Source of the DNA: Amoebidium appalachense | Lineage: Eukaryota > Ichthyosporea | DNA: 64,000 nt | Assembly: GCA_963693365.1 (NCBI GenBank) | Contig: CAVNZM010000013.1 | Location: 1,922,001-1,986,000, forward strand | Direction: 5' to 3' | Part shown: positions 35,698-47,738 of the stretch, piece by piece | How positions within the stretch are numbered: position 1 is the first letter of the stretch | How the letters are laid out: the number at the start of each line of letters is the position of its first letter | Position numbers and translations under genes: made by a program | The notes under the pieces: generated by a model | The model's database searches: none | The model's input: the letters and a program-made list of their open reading frames with translations, nothing else | Told to the model about the DNA's origin: nothing

Positions 35698-36416
35698 ACC
35701 ACCACCTTCTCCCTGAGTCAAATAAATGCACACCCAGTCAACTAGTATATACAAAGAAAGGCTCTACCCCCCTTCCCCCCCTTCCCCCCCCTCCCCCGGA
35801 GGCATACCCCTTTGTCCCATTTAACCTAACATACTGTTAATCAATGCATATGCTAATGGTTTCTCTCTTTCCCCTTCTTCGTCCAGGCCACCCACCGTTC
35901 CTCTCTCTCCCAACCTGCACACACAGTCTCTCTGCCTCCTGCTCCCCCCCCCCAACCCCCCTCCCAAACACACACACAACACACACATAACACACACATA
36001 ACACACACATAACACACACACAACACACACACAACACACACACAACACACACACAACACACACACAACACACACACAACACACACATAACACACACACGC
36101 ACCCTCGCCTACAACCGAACACCACACCCCCATCCACCAAAAGCGCCCACAACACAACTTTAACGTGCATAGCCGATTGGCCCTCACCTTTAAAACCTTA
36201 TCCCATGCCATATCTTCCGTCACGTTAAGAATCTGCCTGGCCTCGGCCAAAGCCATCCCGCCGTGCACAAAGTCCTTAGTGGCAGCACGGCTGGCGCCTG
36301 AAAAAAACAAAAGCCGGTATATTTGTAAGGGAAAAATGAGGTAAACAGAAACACGAAAACAATATAATACAAAAAAAAACAGGGGAAAAAAAAAAACGGA
36401 ATTAGAAGGGGGGTGG

Positions 36417-36447
<31 letters not shown>

Positions 36448-36970
36448 AGGGGGTGATATATGACGTTCGTAGTTACAAGGCTTGCCAGGGGAGAACATAT
36501 GTGAGGCATAGGAAAGGAGTGGAGAGCAAATGGTATGAGGCCGGGAGAGAGGCGGAGAAAGCGGGAGGGGGAATGAAGAAGGGGTTTGTGTGTGTGTGTG
36601 GGGGGGGGGGGGGGGGGGGGGGGGGGGGAATATTATGGGAAACACAATGCAGATTGCAAAGCACACATGCATCATAAGCAGGGCCTATCCTAAAGGCACG
36701 GGGCTCAAGAAAGGGGATGCGGGTGGCGTTTTTTTATTATTATTATTACTTTTTTTTGTGGGGGGGGGGGGGGGGGGGGGGGGGCAACAGAATAGTGGGT
36801 TCATCTAAAGTGGTTGGTAGTGATTTTGATTCATAAATTGAAAAAATAATCGTGTGCATTTCTTCCGTTGTCCACAATACGGGCCGGAGGGGTGATACGG
36901 TGTTTTGGGGGGGGGGGGGGGGGGGGGGGGGAGACAAACCTGCAGCTGTTGCGCTAGCATGCTTGCCGGC

Positions 36971-37024
<54 letters not shown>

Positions 37025-37172
37025 ATGGTGTGTTTGTGTATGTGTGTTTATGGTGTGTGGGTGTAGGTGTGTGTGTGTGTGTGCGTGGTATGTGTGGGCG
37101 GATTGGTGTGTGAGTGTGAAAGTGAGAGTTCTCAGGGGAGGCGGGGGGGAGGCGGAGGGAGGGAAGGAAGGG

Positions 37173-37211
<39 letters not shown>

Positions 37212-37911
37212 GTGGGTAGAAACTGATGCAAAAATGGAGTAGCAGAGAGTGATAGGTTTTCGTGTGGTATGCAGGGCCTGAATGCCAAAGGAGACACCAG
37301 GGGGAGGGGAGAAGGGGGGAGAGGGGGAGGATAATGATGGAGGGAGAAAATGGGGGGATGGTGTGTGCGTGCATGTGTGTGTGTCTCTCTCTCTCTGTGT
37401 GTGTGTGGGGGGGGGGGGGGGGGGGAGGGGGAGAGGGGGGGGGGGGGGAGGTGTGTGTGTGTGTATCGGGGGGGGGGGGGGGGGGAGGGGGGAGGGGGAG
37501 AGAGAGAGGTTGGCTCTGGGTCACATAAGACCTACTGAGTATACCTGTCAAAAAGTAGGCACCCCCTTTCCTGAGACCAAAAAAAGGATTAAGCACGTGT
37601 AAGCATGATAGACACGTTACTGAGACGATTCAGAAGCTGACAAACCAAACTACACCAAACCAGTAGGGTGGCAGGTGGCATGGAGAATGTCCCGTGGCAT
37701 AAAACTAGGCAGAGTATGAAGTATATTGCATACCCTTGGGTAACTACCGTAACTTGTTTGATTTCTTTTCCCTTCAAAACTGTCTTCAAGTCTCTGTCCA
37801 TCTCACTTCTTCTCTCTTCTTTTGGAAGGGGGAGGGGAGGGCGGTGTGTGTGTTGGGAAGGGGGGAGGGGGGAGGTGTGTGCCCGTGGGTGTTTGTGTGT
37901 GTGTGGGGAGC

Positions 37912-37942
<31 letters not shown>

Positions 37943-38463
37943 GCACATACTTGCAGCCGCCTGCCTGTAAGCATCCATAAAGGCACGGGTGACCACCTGT
38001 GTGCCGTAGATGAGCACCTGCGCTGCTACTCGGGCTGCCTGGAGGGGAAAAAAAAGGGGGCGGGGGGAGGTGTGGGGGGGGTGGGGGGAGGCGGGAGGGG
38101 TTAGTTAACCGTCAGGTGAGATTAGAAGGCCCACACAAGGATAGGTGTGGGGATAGCCACGAGTGTCCCGGGGGAGGGGGGAGGGGGGACTGAAGAGGCG
38201 AGGGCGGGTTAGCAAGTATGTGTGTGTGTGGGGGGGGGGGGGGGGGGGGGGGGGGGAGGGGGAGTTGTGAGGGTGGGTGGGTGGGTGGGGATGGGGGGGG
38301 GCGAAGTCAGTACTTGTTAGAAGTAAGAAAGAAAGGACCGGGGGGAAGTGGTTGATAATAGATCATGAGGGGCAGCATGCAATCACAACAATATTGCAAC
38401 TACGCTCCAGCCCAAAATTCAGTGAACGCTGCTTCTTTTGTTTGTGCATAGCATACGTACCAT
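34962..38463 (-). CDS. PAM16: Mitochondrial import motor subunit Pam16/Tim16
   Basis: Coding exons 38463-38461 (the ATG alone), 38038-37951, 36972-36940, 36297-36188 and 35102-34962 join in phase to 124 aa, the usual Pam16 length. The N-terminus [20 protein letters not shown] matches the conserved membrane-proximal segment of yeast and animal Pam16. Then come [14 protein letters not shown] and the J-like domain [27 protein letters not shown]. Pam16 is a degenerate J protein lacking HPD (here KMNE occupies the loop) that pairs with Pam14/Tim14 to regulate mtHsp70 at the TIM23 channel on the matrix side. The ATG-only coding exon is inferred from CTGAAAATG|GTACGTATG and restores MAARVAAQ. The middle exon is only 33 nt. 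Introns 2 and 3 have C-runs just after the donor; the acceptor of exon 36972 is the end of a (CA)n array. Confidence 0.92.
35963..36097 (+). repeat. 11-bp minisatellite ACACACATAAC / ACACACACAAC
   Basis: About eleven units with a homogeneous T variant at each end and the A variant in the middle. In Pam16 intron 4. Confidence 0.9.
36629..36702 (-). repeat. C-tailed element, subfamily A, partial copy
   Basis: The minus strand reads GGCCCTGCTTATGATGCATG and TCTGCATTGTGTTTCCC and ends in a C-run (G-run 36600-36628 on +). In Pam16 intron 3, sense orientation. Confidence 0.7.
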
Positions 38464-40596
38464 TTTCAGTTGAAACTAGGTCGGTTGAGGGGCTAAGCAA
38501 GTTTCCTAAAGGGACAAGAAATCTGAGCGATTGCAAATTATTGATGGTGATGTGTGTGGGCTTGTAAAGGCACAACGGTTTTAGAGGTTAGCAAGACAAA
38601 AGACAGGTGAACTGGAAACAGCGTGTATTGCTAACTAGACAAGGAAGCCGAGGGAAGTATTACTGCTAATAAATATACAGTGATCGGTGTCTAACATGAA
38701 TTACTTCTCCCAATCTACATAGACTCTCTTTTCTGCTCTTTGACAAAGCGAGAGCAGCGAATGCGGGCCGTGGCTCAGCTTTCCTCAAAACTGTCCAATC
38801 CCATTGCTCAACTGCAAACGAGGTTGAGGAAACCTGATATGTGCACTCTCCCATGGGTGTATACTTTGTAGCAAGAGAAATATCCATATAATATGAGAAT
38901 ATGATTAATCGTTTCTTATTTTACTTGTGCCGCTGAAATTCTCTATATGTAGGTCGTCAGAGCCATATTCTCATGGGTTCTGTTCGTCAGAGCCCTTCCC
39001 TTCAAAATATCTCGCATAAATATACAACCGAGGGAGAAATCACGTGGTGGCGGCTGAGGCTTGGCCAAGCTGCGGCCGCTTGGACGAATGGAATGTTCAG
39101 AGCGGATTCTGATTGGCTAAAGGTGCGTCGACTTCCGCGCCTTTTTCTCACATTGAACATTTTGATTGGTGCATAAAGTTGATTGGCTGAAATAACACCA
39201 GCTCATGTGCTGGATAATGTGAAATTCGAAAGAACAGGAAAGCTCCTTGGCCGTGCAAATTCGAAAGCTCTAAAACTAGGTTGGGGCTCATGAGTAAAGG
39301 ACTTTTGCTCATGAACAGTGATAACATTTATACCAAAGTACACTGTAGGAAAAAATGCTGCCAAATACCGTTACTATTCACAAAGTTCACATACTCGACT
39401 TTTCCAATCAAAATTTAGCGATTTCAACTCACGCTTCCGTACGAAGACCTGCTTTAGTCGTGCATGGGTTTGTCTTTGATCTAGGGTGAACTTCCATAGT
39501 CATTCCGACGGTTTTGTAGCAGAGTCAGCTCGCCTCCAGGGCTCTTATGGCTCAGCTGACGAGCCGCCAGCCAAGCCGGGTTTTGGTTCAGCCGGGCCGA
39601 GCCGGCATTTTGGCTGTCGGCTCGCTGGTGGGGGGGGGGTTAGGGAAGGTGAAGGAAAGGATACCCAATATCGGTCAAAATACCAATCAAAACTGTCCAA
39701 TATCGGGATTCTTAAAACTTGATCGTGTACATACCCTCTGGTTGTGAGAAGTAGCGTTATCGACAACTAGCGGCTAAATTAAACAACCAATGGTAGTGAC
39801 AATATAAACTTGTAGTCCGATTTAAGACTTTTTGTACTTGCGCGTCGCTATTTAAAATATTTAAACATTAAATAGGACAATTGTAAAATTTTATAACCCA
39901 GCCGGCTGATTCAGCTGAGCCAGGCGGTATTTCCACTCAGCCGAGCCAAGCCAGCCGGGCCCTAGTCAAGACCTGGTCTGACACAGCCAAAACACTTTCA
40001 GCGAACACAAACGAAATTTCGGAGAAATACAGAGAAAACACATAAACACACACAAACACACAAGAAAGTAAAACGTGTTCAGGCTACATACATACACATA
40101 CGCCAACATGAGTTGCTTCATGGGCACGTTTGTGCTGTCAGCACGCAGGATGGAAGAGCTTGAAGCCGCCCCACCTGCCCACCTCCCCCTTTCGAGATTC
40201 TTTCACAGACAACATGACGACAAACTATCATCCCCACAACAAAACGACACAGGTTATCCTTCTAGCCAGGTGCCACAAATGAAAGCGGCAAGCTTACCGG
40301 CGGAAACGGCGTCGCGGCACGTTTCGGTTCACTAACGCATCTTGTCTGCGAATGTTTTCAAAGTAATAGCTGTATAATGTTCGGTTAAAAGCACTCTTCG
40401 AGTCTTCGTTTGCACCCCAGGCAGCAGCTGATGAATCGTGTGCACTTTTGATTATTATAAGGGCTTTGTGTTTTGAATGCCCAATTGCCCAATTACGCGA
40501 CGGTGCTTGGCTAAGAAATTGGCGTACTTAAAAGCGCATATACAGGTTCATTTCGAAGTTTTCCGCCAAGAACAAGTTACATCTAAGCCAATACAA
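38464..40596. other. Intergenic region upstream of Pam16
   Basis: Unique sequence without homopolymer runs. Holds the CCAAT-type cluster 39111-39186 and an AGCC/GCCGAGCC-rich patch at 39525-39625, echoed at 39898-39962. Open frames at 38666-38887 (-) and 40075-40335 (+) have no recognisable family. Confidence 0.6.
39111..39186 (-). promoter_or_regulatory. Cluster of three inverted CCAAT boxes
   Basis: GATTGG occurs at 39111, 39164 and 39181 (CCAATC on the minus strand, the direction of Pam16), about 650-720 nt upstream of the Pam16 ATG. Such clusters bind NF-Y in many eukaryotes. The target gene is a guess. Confidence 0.3.
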
Positions 40597-41430
40597 CTAC
40601 AACTCCTTCTTTCTTTGCCACAACGCCGTACACTCCTGCAACCTCAACTCCCCTTTCTTCCGTATTCCTTCTGCCACCCCCTTCCCCCAAAAAAACCTAG
40701 CAAGCATGAAGGCCTCATCTACGCTCTCGAACAAGTAATCCGTGCGAAACCACTCCATACGAAACCAGTTTTCACGCAAGTAATCATGATACCACCCTCC
40801 CAAGCGGTTCGGTTCGGCTGTGCCTGTACCGAGAGTTTCAAGAAGGACGATGGATCCCCCCGGCTTGAGCACCCGGTCGATTTGTGCAAAAACCATGTCC
40901 ATTTCCTTTTTCCAGTCGGGAGACGACCACATCTGTTGAGCGGGGGAAGGGGGGGGGGAGGGGATTTTTCGTTAGAGAACAAGTCAGGAAGCACGTTGTA
41001 TTAGTCGAAGGTCACACGAAGATTTCACGCTTTGTAGATTGTATATTGGCAAGTGTTTATGCACCTGGTTCTTCTCATTCAGGAGTTAAGCATTTTTGAG
41101 TGAGCGCTTATGGTTGTTTTACCGTAGGGAATGTTAAACAATAGAAGACCGTGAGGTCTGTGGTATATGCAAGGTGAAAAACAGTACTTGCGTGTGGCTA
41201 AAACATAACAATAAAAAAAACTGACGTTAGAGGTAAAGGAGGACCTGTTCTGCTCTGATGGTTACACAAGAAAGTGTAATTGACTTTGTTGTCTCGGGGA
41301 CGGTGCAGGTTGTGCACCAACGGGGGGTGTGAGCACGGGGCTGAGACTCTAAACACCGTTTGAAGCACGAATTGATGACACAAAGTATTGCAGAACTAAA
41401 GCACAAACTTTGCAGGCGACAAAAGTTGTG

Positions 41431-41485
<55 letters not shown>

Positions 41486-42375
41486 ATTGACCATGAAACT
41501 GGGGGGAGGGGGGTGAATGAAGAGGTTGGAATGAGTCCTCAGACACAAGCACCAAGGCAATTCAAGTTTTGTATTAGCGCAGAAGAGGGGCGGGGCTGGG
41601 GGTGAGCCGGGGGGGGATGGGGGGGAGACATGCCGTACACAACACCGGTTTAAAAGAAATTCCTAAGGACACAACATAGAAAGCTGCTTCACCAGAAACG
41701 AGAAAAATCACACTTATATTAGCGCTTGAAAAGTGGGAGTGACGACATAAGACCCACCTCTGATTTGATGTATGATATGCACCAGCCAGCCACCACGGCG
41801 TCAAAAACGCCTTCACCGAACCGCTCTCCCAAGGCCTCCCTCACATCCAGCACCTCAAATCTCACCCCGTCACTAATTCCTTCGTTCTCCAACTTATTCC
41901 TTGCAACCTTCAACATCACCTCTGATGCATCTGTTACTACAACTTCTGCTACCAGAGGGAGAAGAATTTTCGATAGTTTCCCCGTGCCTGCTCCCAGCTC
42001 CAAAACCTTTGAATCCTTGTCGAAAATCCCTATTTTCAAGAGCGATTTTTCAATGTTTCCGTCGACATCTTGCCGTAATACCAACTGGTCGTAGTGATGC
42101 GGGTATTCATCATAAATTATTTTGTGGGACACTTTGAATTCCACAGGTTCGCCCGGTGCTCTTACTCTCCCAGGGGGGCGGTAGCCCTTTGGCCTGTATT
42201 TCTTGTTTCGTCGTTCTTTCTCATCATTTCCTTGTGGAGCAGCATGGGTATCTCTACTTTCGCTTTCTTCGGAGGAAACTGTATTTTTGCTGGTGGGTGT
42301 GCCCAAACCTTCTTGTTCCCCTGTCGTAAATTCGCCTTGTTCACTGTCCATCCTTCGCTTCCTAGCACCAGACAT
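40597..42375 (-). CDS. Class I SAM-dependent methyltransferase
   Basis: Two exons, 42375-41758 and 40932-40597, join in phase 0 (KSE|MWSS) to 317 aa. Residues 1-75 are charged and probably disordered (KKYRPKGYRPPGR). The Rossmann methyltransferase core follows: motif I VLELGAGTGKLS (124-135), acidic VVVTDAS (Asp149), motif RFEVLDVREA, FDAVVAGWCISYI, then VLKPGGSIVLLETLG after the splice. The C-terminal WFRTDYLFESVDEA and LQECTALWQRK resemble a group of fungal and bacterial class I methyltransferases whose substrate is mostly unknown. I assign no substrate. The start is the first ATG, with no competing upstream in-frame ATG. Intron 41757-40933 holds a long G-run on the + strand (C-run in sense). 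Confidence 0.85.
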
Positions 42376-43281
42376 AGTTAAAAAGAGTGGCTTCGATTAG
42401 CAGCATGCGCACTCAGGCGCATGAGGGATTGTACTTAGGACGAGTTTCAAAACTGAGTTGTGTCTGGGGGTTCCTGATGCCCCTTGAATAGTATGTGTAC
42501 AGACGCAGGTGTGACAGGGAATAACATGGGACACTGGCGCTGTTGAGGTGAATTCAAGTAAAAACCTGTTGAATTCTAACAGACTCTGTGCTTGTTAGTA
42601 AGTGTATTCAAACACTTAGGGGTTTACGCTGTTTACTCGAGGCAAAGAGACACTGATTAAGTGTATTCAAAGAGGTGATGCATATGGTAAGATCTAGATA
42701 AGTCTACTTCGAATTCGAAAACGTGAACGAGCCGGAGCCAAGGCCTCCTAAATACCGAGTGCTATTACAGGAGGCCTTGGCCGGAGCCCCATTGTGGTAC
42801 GTACCAACGTGACCTATACTTATTCTTATAATTTACAAGTGCTTACTTATACTTTTGGGAGAAATATATTGAACAAATCACATACCATGAATAGCCAAAT
42901 ATCAAGAAAGCATGTGTCTTGATACCACCGCTGCTGCTTTCTAGCAACGTTTGCGTAATTACAGTGATTCAAGGCTGCACGTCGAGCTCGAGATCAGCAG
43001 AGTCGTCGTGAGGGAATGACATAATTACTCCTTTTTGATGCCCGCCTTTTCATAGTTTTTATATGAAAATTCAACCCGAAGAGAACACCTATATATATAT
43101 ATATACTCAGCTTGCTTCCTACCCCACTTCGCTCTTGTTCCGTTCGGCTCTTACGCCCTGGTGAACTTTAAATTTTTTAAGTACCTTTTGGGTCCAAAAA
43201 CTCCGGCGAGGTGACAAGGTGTCGTCTTGCTTTCACTTTTTCACTCTTTTCTCTCCCTTCAACAATCTGTCAAAACTCACG
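42376..43281. promoter_or_regulatory. Divergent promoter region (methyltransferase / RNase Z-like)
   Basis: Unique sequence between two divergent start codons. It contains an inverted repeat (42737-42749 / 42769-42781) and a TA-run CTATATATATATATATA near 43089-43105, about 180 nt before the RNase Z-like ATG, which could act as a TATA element. Confidence 0.45.
42737..42781. repeat. 13-bp inverted repeat (GCCAAGGCCTCCT / AGGAGGCCTTGGC)
   Basis: Perfect 13-bp arms separated by 19 nt, with GGAGCC flanking on both sides. A related AGGAGGCCTTGCTCCGGCC occurs at about 51551-51569, with the same core. Confidence 0.8.
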
Positions 43282-44388
43282 ATGTTGTGTTCTCGGGCTC
43301 TTCGAAGGTGTACGGAGCGATTGCATGCTCCTGTGACCATACGAGGTCTTTCTGGCTCTCCACGTCTCCTTACAGAGTCTCGCACACATGAAACGCTTTC
43401 TAAAAACGGGGAAGAAACGACCAGAAAAGACGTAAATGAAAATGAAAAAGCACAAAAAGCGACCACACAGCTACCCAAGCTACCAATTACACCCAGCACA
43501 AACATTCCCACGCGTACAGCTATGGTGACGCCGGGAGGGATATACAAATTGGCAAAACAAAACGACACCGGCCCCCTCGCTTTCCAACTCAGTTCGATTT
43601 CTGGAAAGCACACATCACTGGTTCTCACACGGTTGAAGATGGCGTTTGACCTGGGGTGCATCCTCACAAAATCAGTGGGCTGCAATACGGTTTTTTTCAC
43701 ACATGGCCATCTCGATCATGTTTCGGGCATAGGGCGGCATCTTTGCGAGAGAGCCTTGTCTGGCGCAACACAACCAGTGACGTATGTGGTTCCGACGGTG
43801 TCAATGGCACGGGCCATGAGGAAAATCATATCTGGTTTTTGCGAGATTTCGGACACGGAGCATCATGTGGATGTGAGGGTGCTTCGGGTGGGGGAGGAGT
43901 GGGTTAATCCCAGGAATGGTGTCCGGGTCAGGGCATTCAACACAAAACATCGGGTTCTGAGCCAGGGATATGGTGTGTGGGCCCCGAATGAGGAGTGGTT
44001 GAGGGAGAATCCAAAATCGGCGAAGTTTTCTTCTGGGTTGGTTGAAAAGGCAGGTGGGTGGGACAGGCCCCTGTTAGCGTATACGGGAGACACGACGATT
44101 GAAGCCGTCGACGAGAATGAGGTGGTGAGGAATGCGCACACGCTGTTTTTGGAATGCACATACGTGGGTGATGAGGGGGGAAGCTCAGAGGAAAAAGCGA
44201 GGAAATGGGGCCACATCCACTTGGATGAGATTGCTGAAAGGGCGGAATCGTTTAAGAATGACAAGATTTATTTGATGCATTTCTCGAACAGATACAATGC
44301 GGACAAGATACGGAGCGAAATCGACAAAACTCTGCCTTTGTATTTGAGGGAGAGAGTACAGCCGTGGATCTATGAACACCGGTGGTGA
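43282..44388 (+). CDS. RNase Z-like metallo-beta-lactamase-fold hydrolase, organellar
   Basis: Single-exon gene of 368 aa, the only complete gene here without an intron. The N-terminal 30 residues (MLCSRALRRCTERLHAPVTI onward) are Arg/Leu/Ser-rich without acids, like a mitochondrial presequence. The metal-binding motif HGHLDH is at 141-146 (FFTHGHLDHVSGI), followed by LAYTGDT (the bridging Asp), LFLECTYV and GHIHLDEIAERA. A late MHFSNRY supplies the last His. This order matches RNase Z/ElaC-type hydrolases, which cut the 3' trailer from pre-tRNA, and plant and algal MBL relatives; tRNA processing is a family inference. The start is ATG 43282, since upstream in-frame sequence has no ATG. Absence of introns may indicate later acquisition or retroposition. 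Confidence 0.85.
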   Translation: MLCSRALRRCTERLHAPVTIRGLSGSPRLLTESRTHETLSKNGEETTRKDVNENEKAQKATTQLPKLPITPSTNIPTRTAMVTPGGIYKLAKQNDTGPLAFQLSSISGKHTSLVLTRLKMAFDLGCILTKSVGCNTVFFTHGHLDHVSGIGRHLCERALSGATQPVTYVVPTVSMARAMRKIISGFCEISDTEHHVDVRVLRVGEEWVNPRNGVRVRAFNTKHRVLSQGYGVWAPNEEWLRENPKSAKFSSGLVEKAGGWDRPLLAYTGDTTIEAVDENEVVRNAHTLFLECTYVGDEGGSSEEKARKWGHIHLDEIAERAESFKNDKIYLMHFSNRYNADKIRSEIDKTLPLYLRERVQPWIYEHRW

Positions 44389-45063
44389 AGGGCAGAATAA
44401 TTTCTATTTATTACACGGGAGATTGTGGGGGATGAGGGAGGCGTTCATGGAAGGAGAGAGAAGGAAATTGATTCTTTAGGAGAGACTCCCAAGCCACGTG
44501 TACTGATCCGAATGCAAATCTTATGTAGTGTTCGTGCACTATCGGTTCTTGACAATTAAAAAACTGGTGTGGGAAGACCAGTATACCACCCCTTTTTTTT
44601 GTGGAAACAAGGAAAGTTTGAATTTTGCCTGTGAAGCGGGTGTGTACAGTCGAGTTGATTTCCACGAGGAGAACCGGGGAACAGCGGATAGCCGAGGGGT
44701 GGGGAGTGGGGGGGAAAGGGGGGGAGGGGGGGGGGGGGGGGGGGGAGGGTTAGTTTTGTAGTCTTGAACATCTTTTACAGTTTGGTTGACCTTTGTAATG
44801 AATGCCAGCATCCTGGGCGGTGTACCCACATTTCTCAGTCAAAGGGTGCCACTGGCAATCGTTCAGTGCTCTTTGCTGTATTCCTCTTCCCCAATCCCCC
44901 TGTCACCCCCCTCCCCTTTGTGCACACGTATGCACAAAAACACACACAGGTGGTTACCAATCGTACCATGGGAGTGCATGCTTCCCTCTCAGTGCCCTCC
45001 CCCCCCCCCCCCCCTCCCCCCTTCCCCTTCCCCCCCCCCCCCCCCCCTCCCCCCCCTTCCCCT

Positions 45064-45098
<35 letters not shown>

Positions 45099-45428
45099 CC
45101 CCCCTTCCCCTTCCCCCCCCCCCCCCCATGGGCGGTGTACCCACATTTCTCAGCCAAAGGGTGCCACTGGCAATCGTTCAGTGCTCTTTGCTGTATTCCT
45201 CATCCCCAATCCCCCTGTCACCCCCCCTCCCCTTTGTGCACACGTATGCACAAAAAACACACACACGTGGTTACCAATCGTACCATGGGAGTGCATGCTT
45301 CCCTCTCAGTGCCCTCCCCCCCCCCCCGCCCCCGCGCCCCCTCCCCCCCTTCCCCTTCCCCCCCCCCCCCTCCCCCCCTTCCCCTTCCCCCCCCCCCCCC
45401 TCCCCCTCCCCCCTCCCCCCCTTCCCCT

Positions 45429-45465
<37 letters not shown>

Positions 45466-45469
45466 GGGG

Positions 45470-45501
<32 letters not shown>

Positions 45502-46058
45502 AAAAAAAGATCTCCAGGCGCAGATATGTGCCGGCGAACTCTCACACTATCTTAGGTAGAACACCTGCCCCGCGCACATCTCGTGCTTGAGATGTGAAAT
45601 GTGTAAGGAAATATGATAGTAGTCTTGAGTTTCTTTTGACGAGGTCACAAACATTGTACATGTTATGTTCCCTTGCATGCACACGTTTTGGCAAGGCTAC
45701 ATGCATTTTTGGGTGCCACGTATGTGCTCCCCACCTATTAATGCATAATGCCGATGCACAGGTTTGTGTGATTCGGCTGGCTGAGAGGGCGTGTCATAGT
45801 ATGCACATATGTGCACGGTACTGAGAGGCGCAGGGGGGTGGGGGGAGGGGGGAGGGGGAGGGGGGAGGGGGGAGGGGCCCGGAGCTCTAGTGAATGTGGT
45901 GGTGGTTGGGGGGGGGGAGGAGGTAATGGTATGAAGTTCGATCTAAGCTCGTGTTTGTAAAAACCTAAGCTATAACACACCAGGAACCGTTACGTGTATG
46001 GTTGTATAGGACGTCGGTGATCATGACAGTGTATATGTGTGTGTCTGTTTTTATGTAT

Positions 46059-46122
<64 letters not shown>

Positions 46123-46803
46123 GCGTGCGTACGTCTGCGTATACACGGTTTTGGTGTGTGTCTGTGTGCGTGCGTGTCTGCGTGCGTGCTGTGGACCCAG
46201 TGTTGTGACAAGTAACAAGTGCGAAGGTGTGTGACAGTGTGTGTGTGTGTAGTGGCTGGGGGAGGAGGGAAGAGTAAAGAAGCCCCGGTTGTAAAAAAAT
46301 TTTAATCGGCTTTTGTAGGTTTGCAGTTGTTATGGTAGGTTTTTCGAGTCATTGAGGTCTGCTTTTTCTTTTCTTTCCCCCCCCCCCCCCTTTTTTTTTT
46401 TTTTTTTGCACCCTTCTTGCCTACACTGGTTAGCGGCTGCAGCTTCTTTCCCGAACCTGACCTGGCGCAGGTCCTGACTCTGGTCCTGACGTCAAGACCA
46501 TACACAAAATCCTTTCGAACCCTGTAACACCCTAAGTCCAAAAACACCATATATGGTTACTTAATTTTTCTTCTATTTCCTATTGGATTCCTTTCAAGAA
46601 TAGTGACGCAGTCGGAGCCAATAGGAGTCCTTTAACTTTTTTGTGTGGCTCCTGGCGGGTCGTGAAAAAGTTATTAAAAAAAGAAAAAAAAAAAAAAAAA
46701 ACACTTGAAACCCTCGGGATCATTCGTTCTCTCGCACACTCCGTTGTTTTTGTGTTCTCTTTGTTTCCCAGTTTTTTCCCGCCCCCTTTTTACCCTTTTC
46801 ACC
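44389..46803. other. Intergenic region with 315-bp duplication
   Basis: Unique 44389-44700, G-run 44720-44748, direct duplication 44815 to about 45440, A-run 45471-45499, unique 45500-45830, (GT)n 46040-46114, unique to the GST promoter. No gene recognised. Confidence 0.65.
44815..45440 (+). repeat. 315-bp tandem duplication
   Basis: Copy 1 starts at 44815 and copy 2 at 45130 (GGGCGGTGTACCCACATTTC in both). Unique parts differ by only a few bases (for example CTCAGTCAAAG against CTCAGCCAAAG), while the C-rich parts differ in run lengths. Confidence 0.95.
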
Positions 46804-47680
46804 ATGGCGCCCAAGCTTATCTACTTCCCTATCCGTGGGCGTGGCGAGCCCATTCGGCTGGCGCTTGCGGCTGCGGGTGTGAGCTATGAGGAGGAGGTTG
46901 TAAACAGAGAAGCAATGAAGGAGGCATCGGGCACGGCTGCATTCCCCTTTGGTCAATGTATGTATACCCATCCCTATTATGTGTTGGTAAGATGCTCCCG
47001 AAATGTTTCTGTTTAGGCGTGACCTTTTCCTTTTTCAGTGTGACGTGATGTTTCTACCGTTCACGTCTTTGTCTTCTCTCCTGGTGCATTTCTGAACGGT
47101 GTTGTTGTTGTTGCCTCATAACGGGTGCAGTTGCCGAAGAAGATGTTAGGTTTTTTCCCCTGGGGGGGGGGGGGGGGGGGGAGGGGGGGGGAACAAGGCA
47201 GAAAGGGAGAGAGTGCTTCAACAGAAAGAAGGGGAGGAGAAAGAGAGGGGCAGGACAGAGACAAAATAAAGGGGAGGGAGGGGGGGGAGGGGGGGACCGC
47301 GTAAGAGAGAGCAAGAGAGCTTGTGCATGCCGTATAGTTTCGTTAACTTCCTTTACCAGCAGACCACTTGTAGTTCAGTATAGAATGAAAGCACTAAATG
47401 TAAGCATCAGCACACAACATTTCCCTTACAACACTAAATCCTCAACATACCTATGCAGGCCCCATCTACGAAGATGGCAACCTTCGTCTGTGCCAGATGG
47501 ATGCCATTGTTCGCCACATTGCACGCGAACACAACCTGTACGGTGGAAGCATCGCGGAGGCGGCGCACATTGACGAGGTGCTTGGCGGCGTGGAGAGCCT
47601 AAGGACTAAGTACCTCGACTTGATCTATGGGTGTGTAGCCCCTTTGCATGCACACACGCATGCACGCGCGCGCGCGCACG

Positions 47681-47738
<58 letters not shown>

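Noticed and set aside
38666-38887. 73-codon minus-strand frame upstream of Pam16
   Set aside because: No family and no splice partner; may be part of the Pam16 upstream transcript at most.
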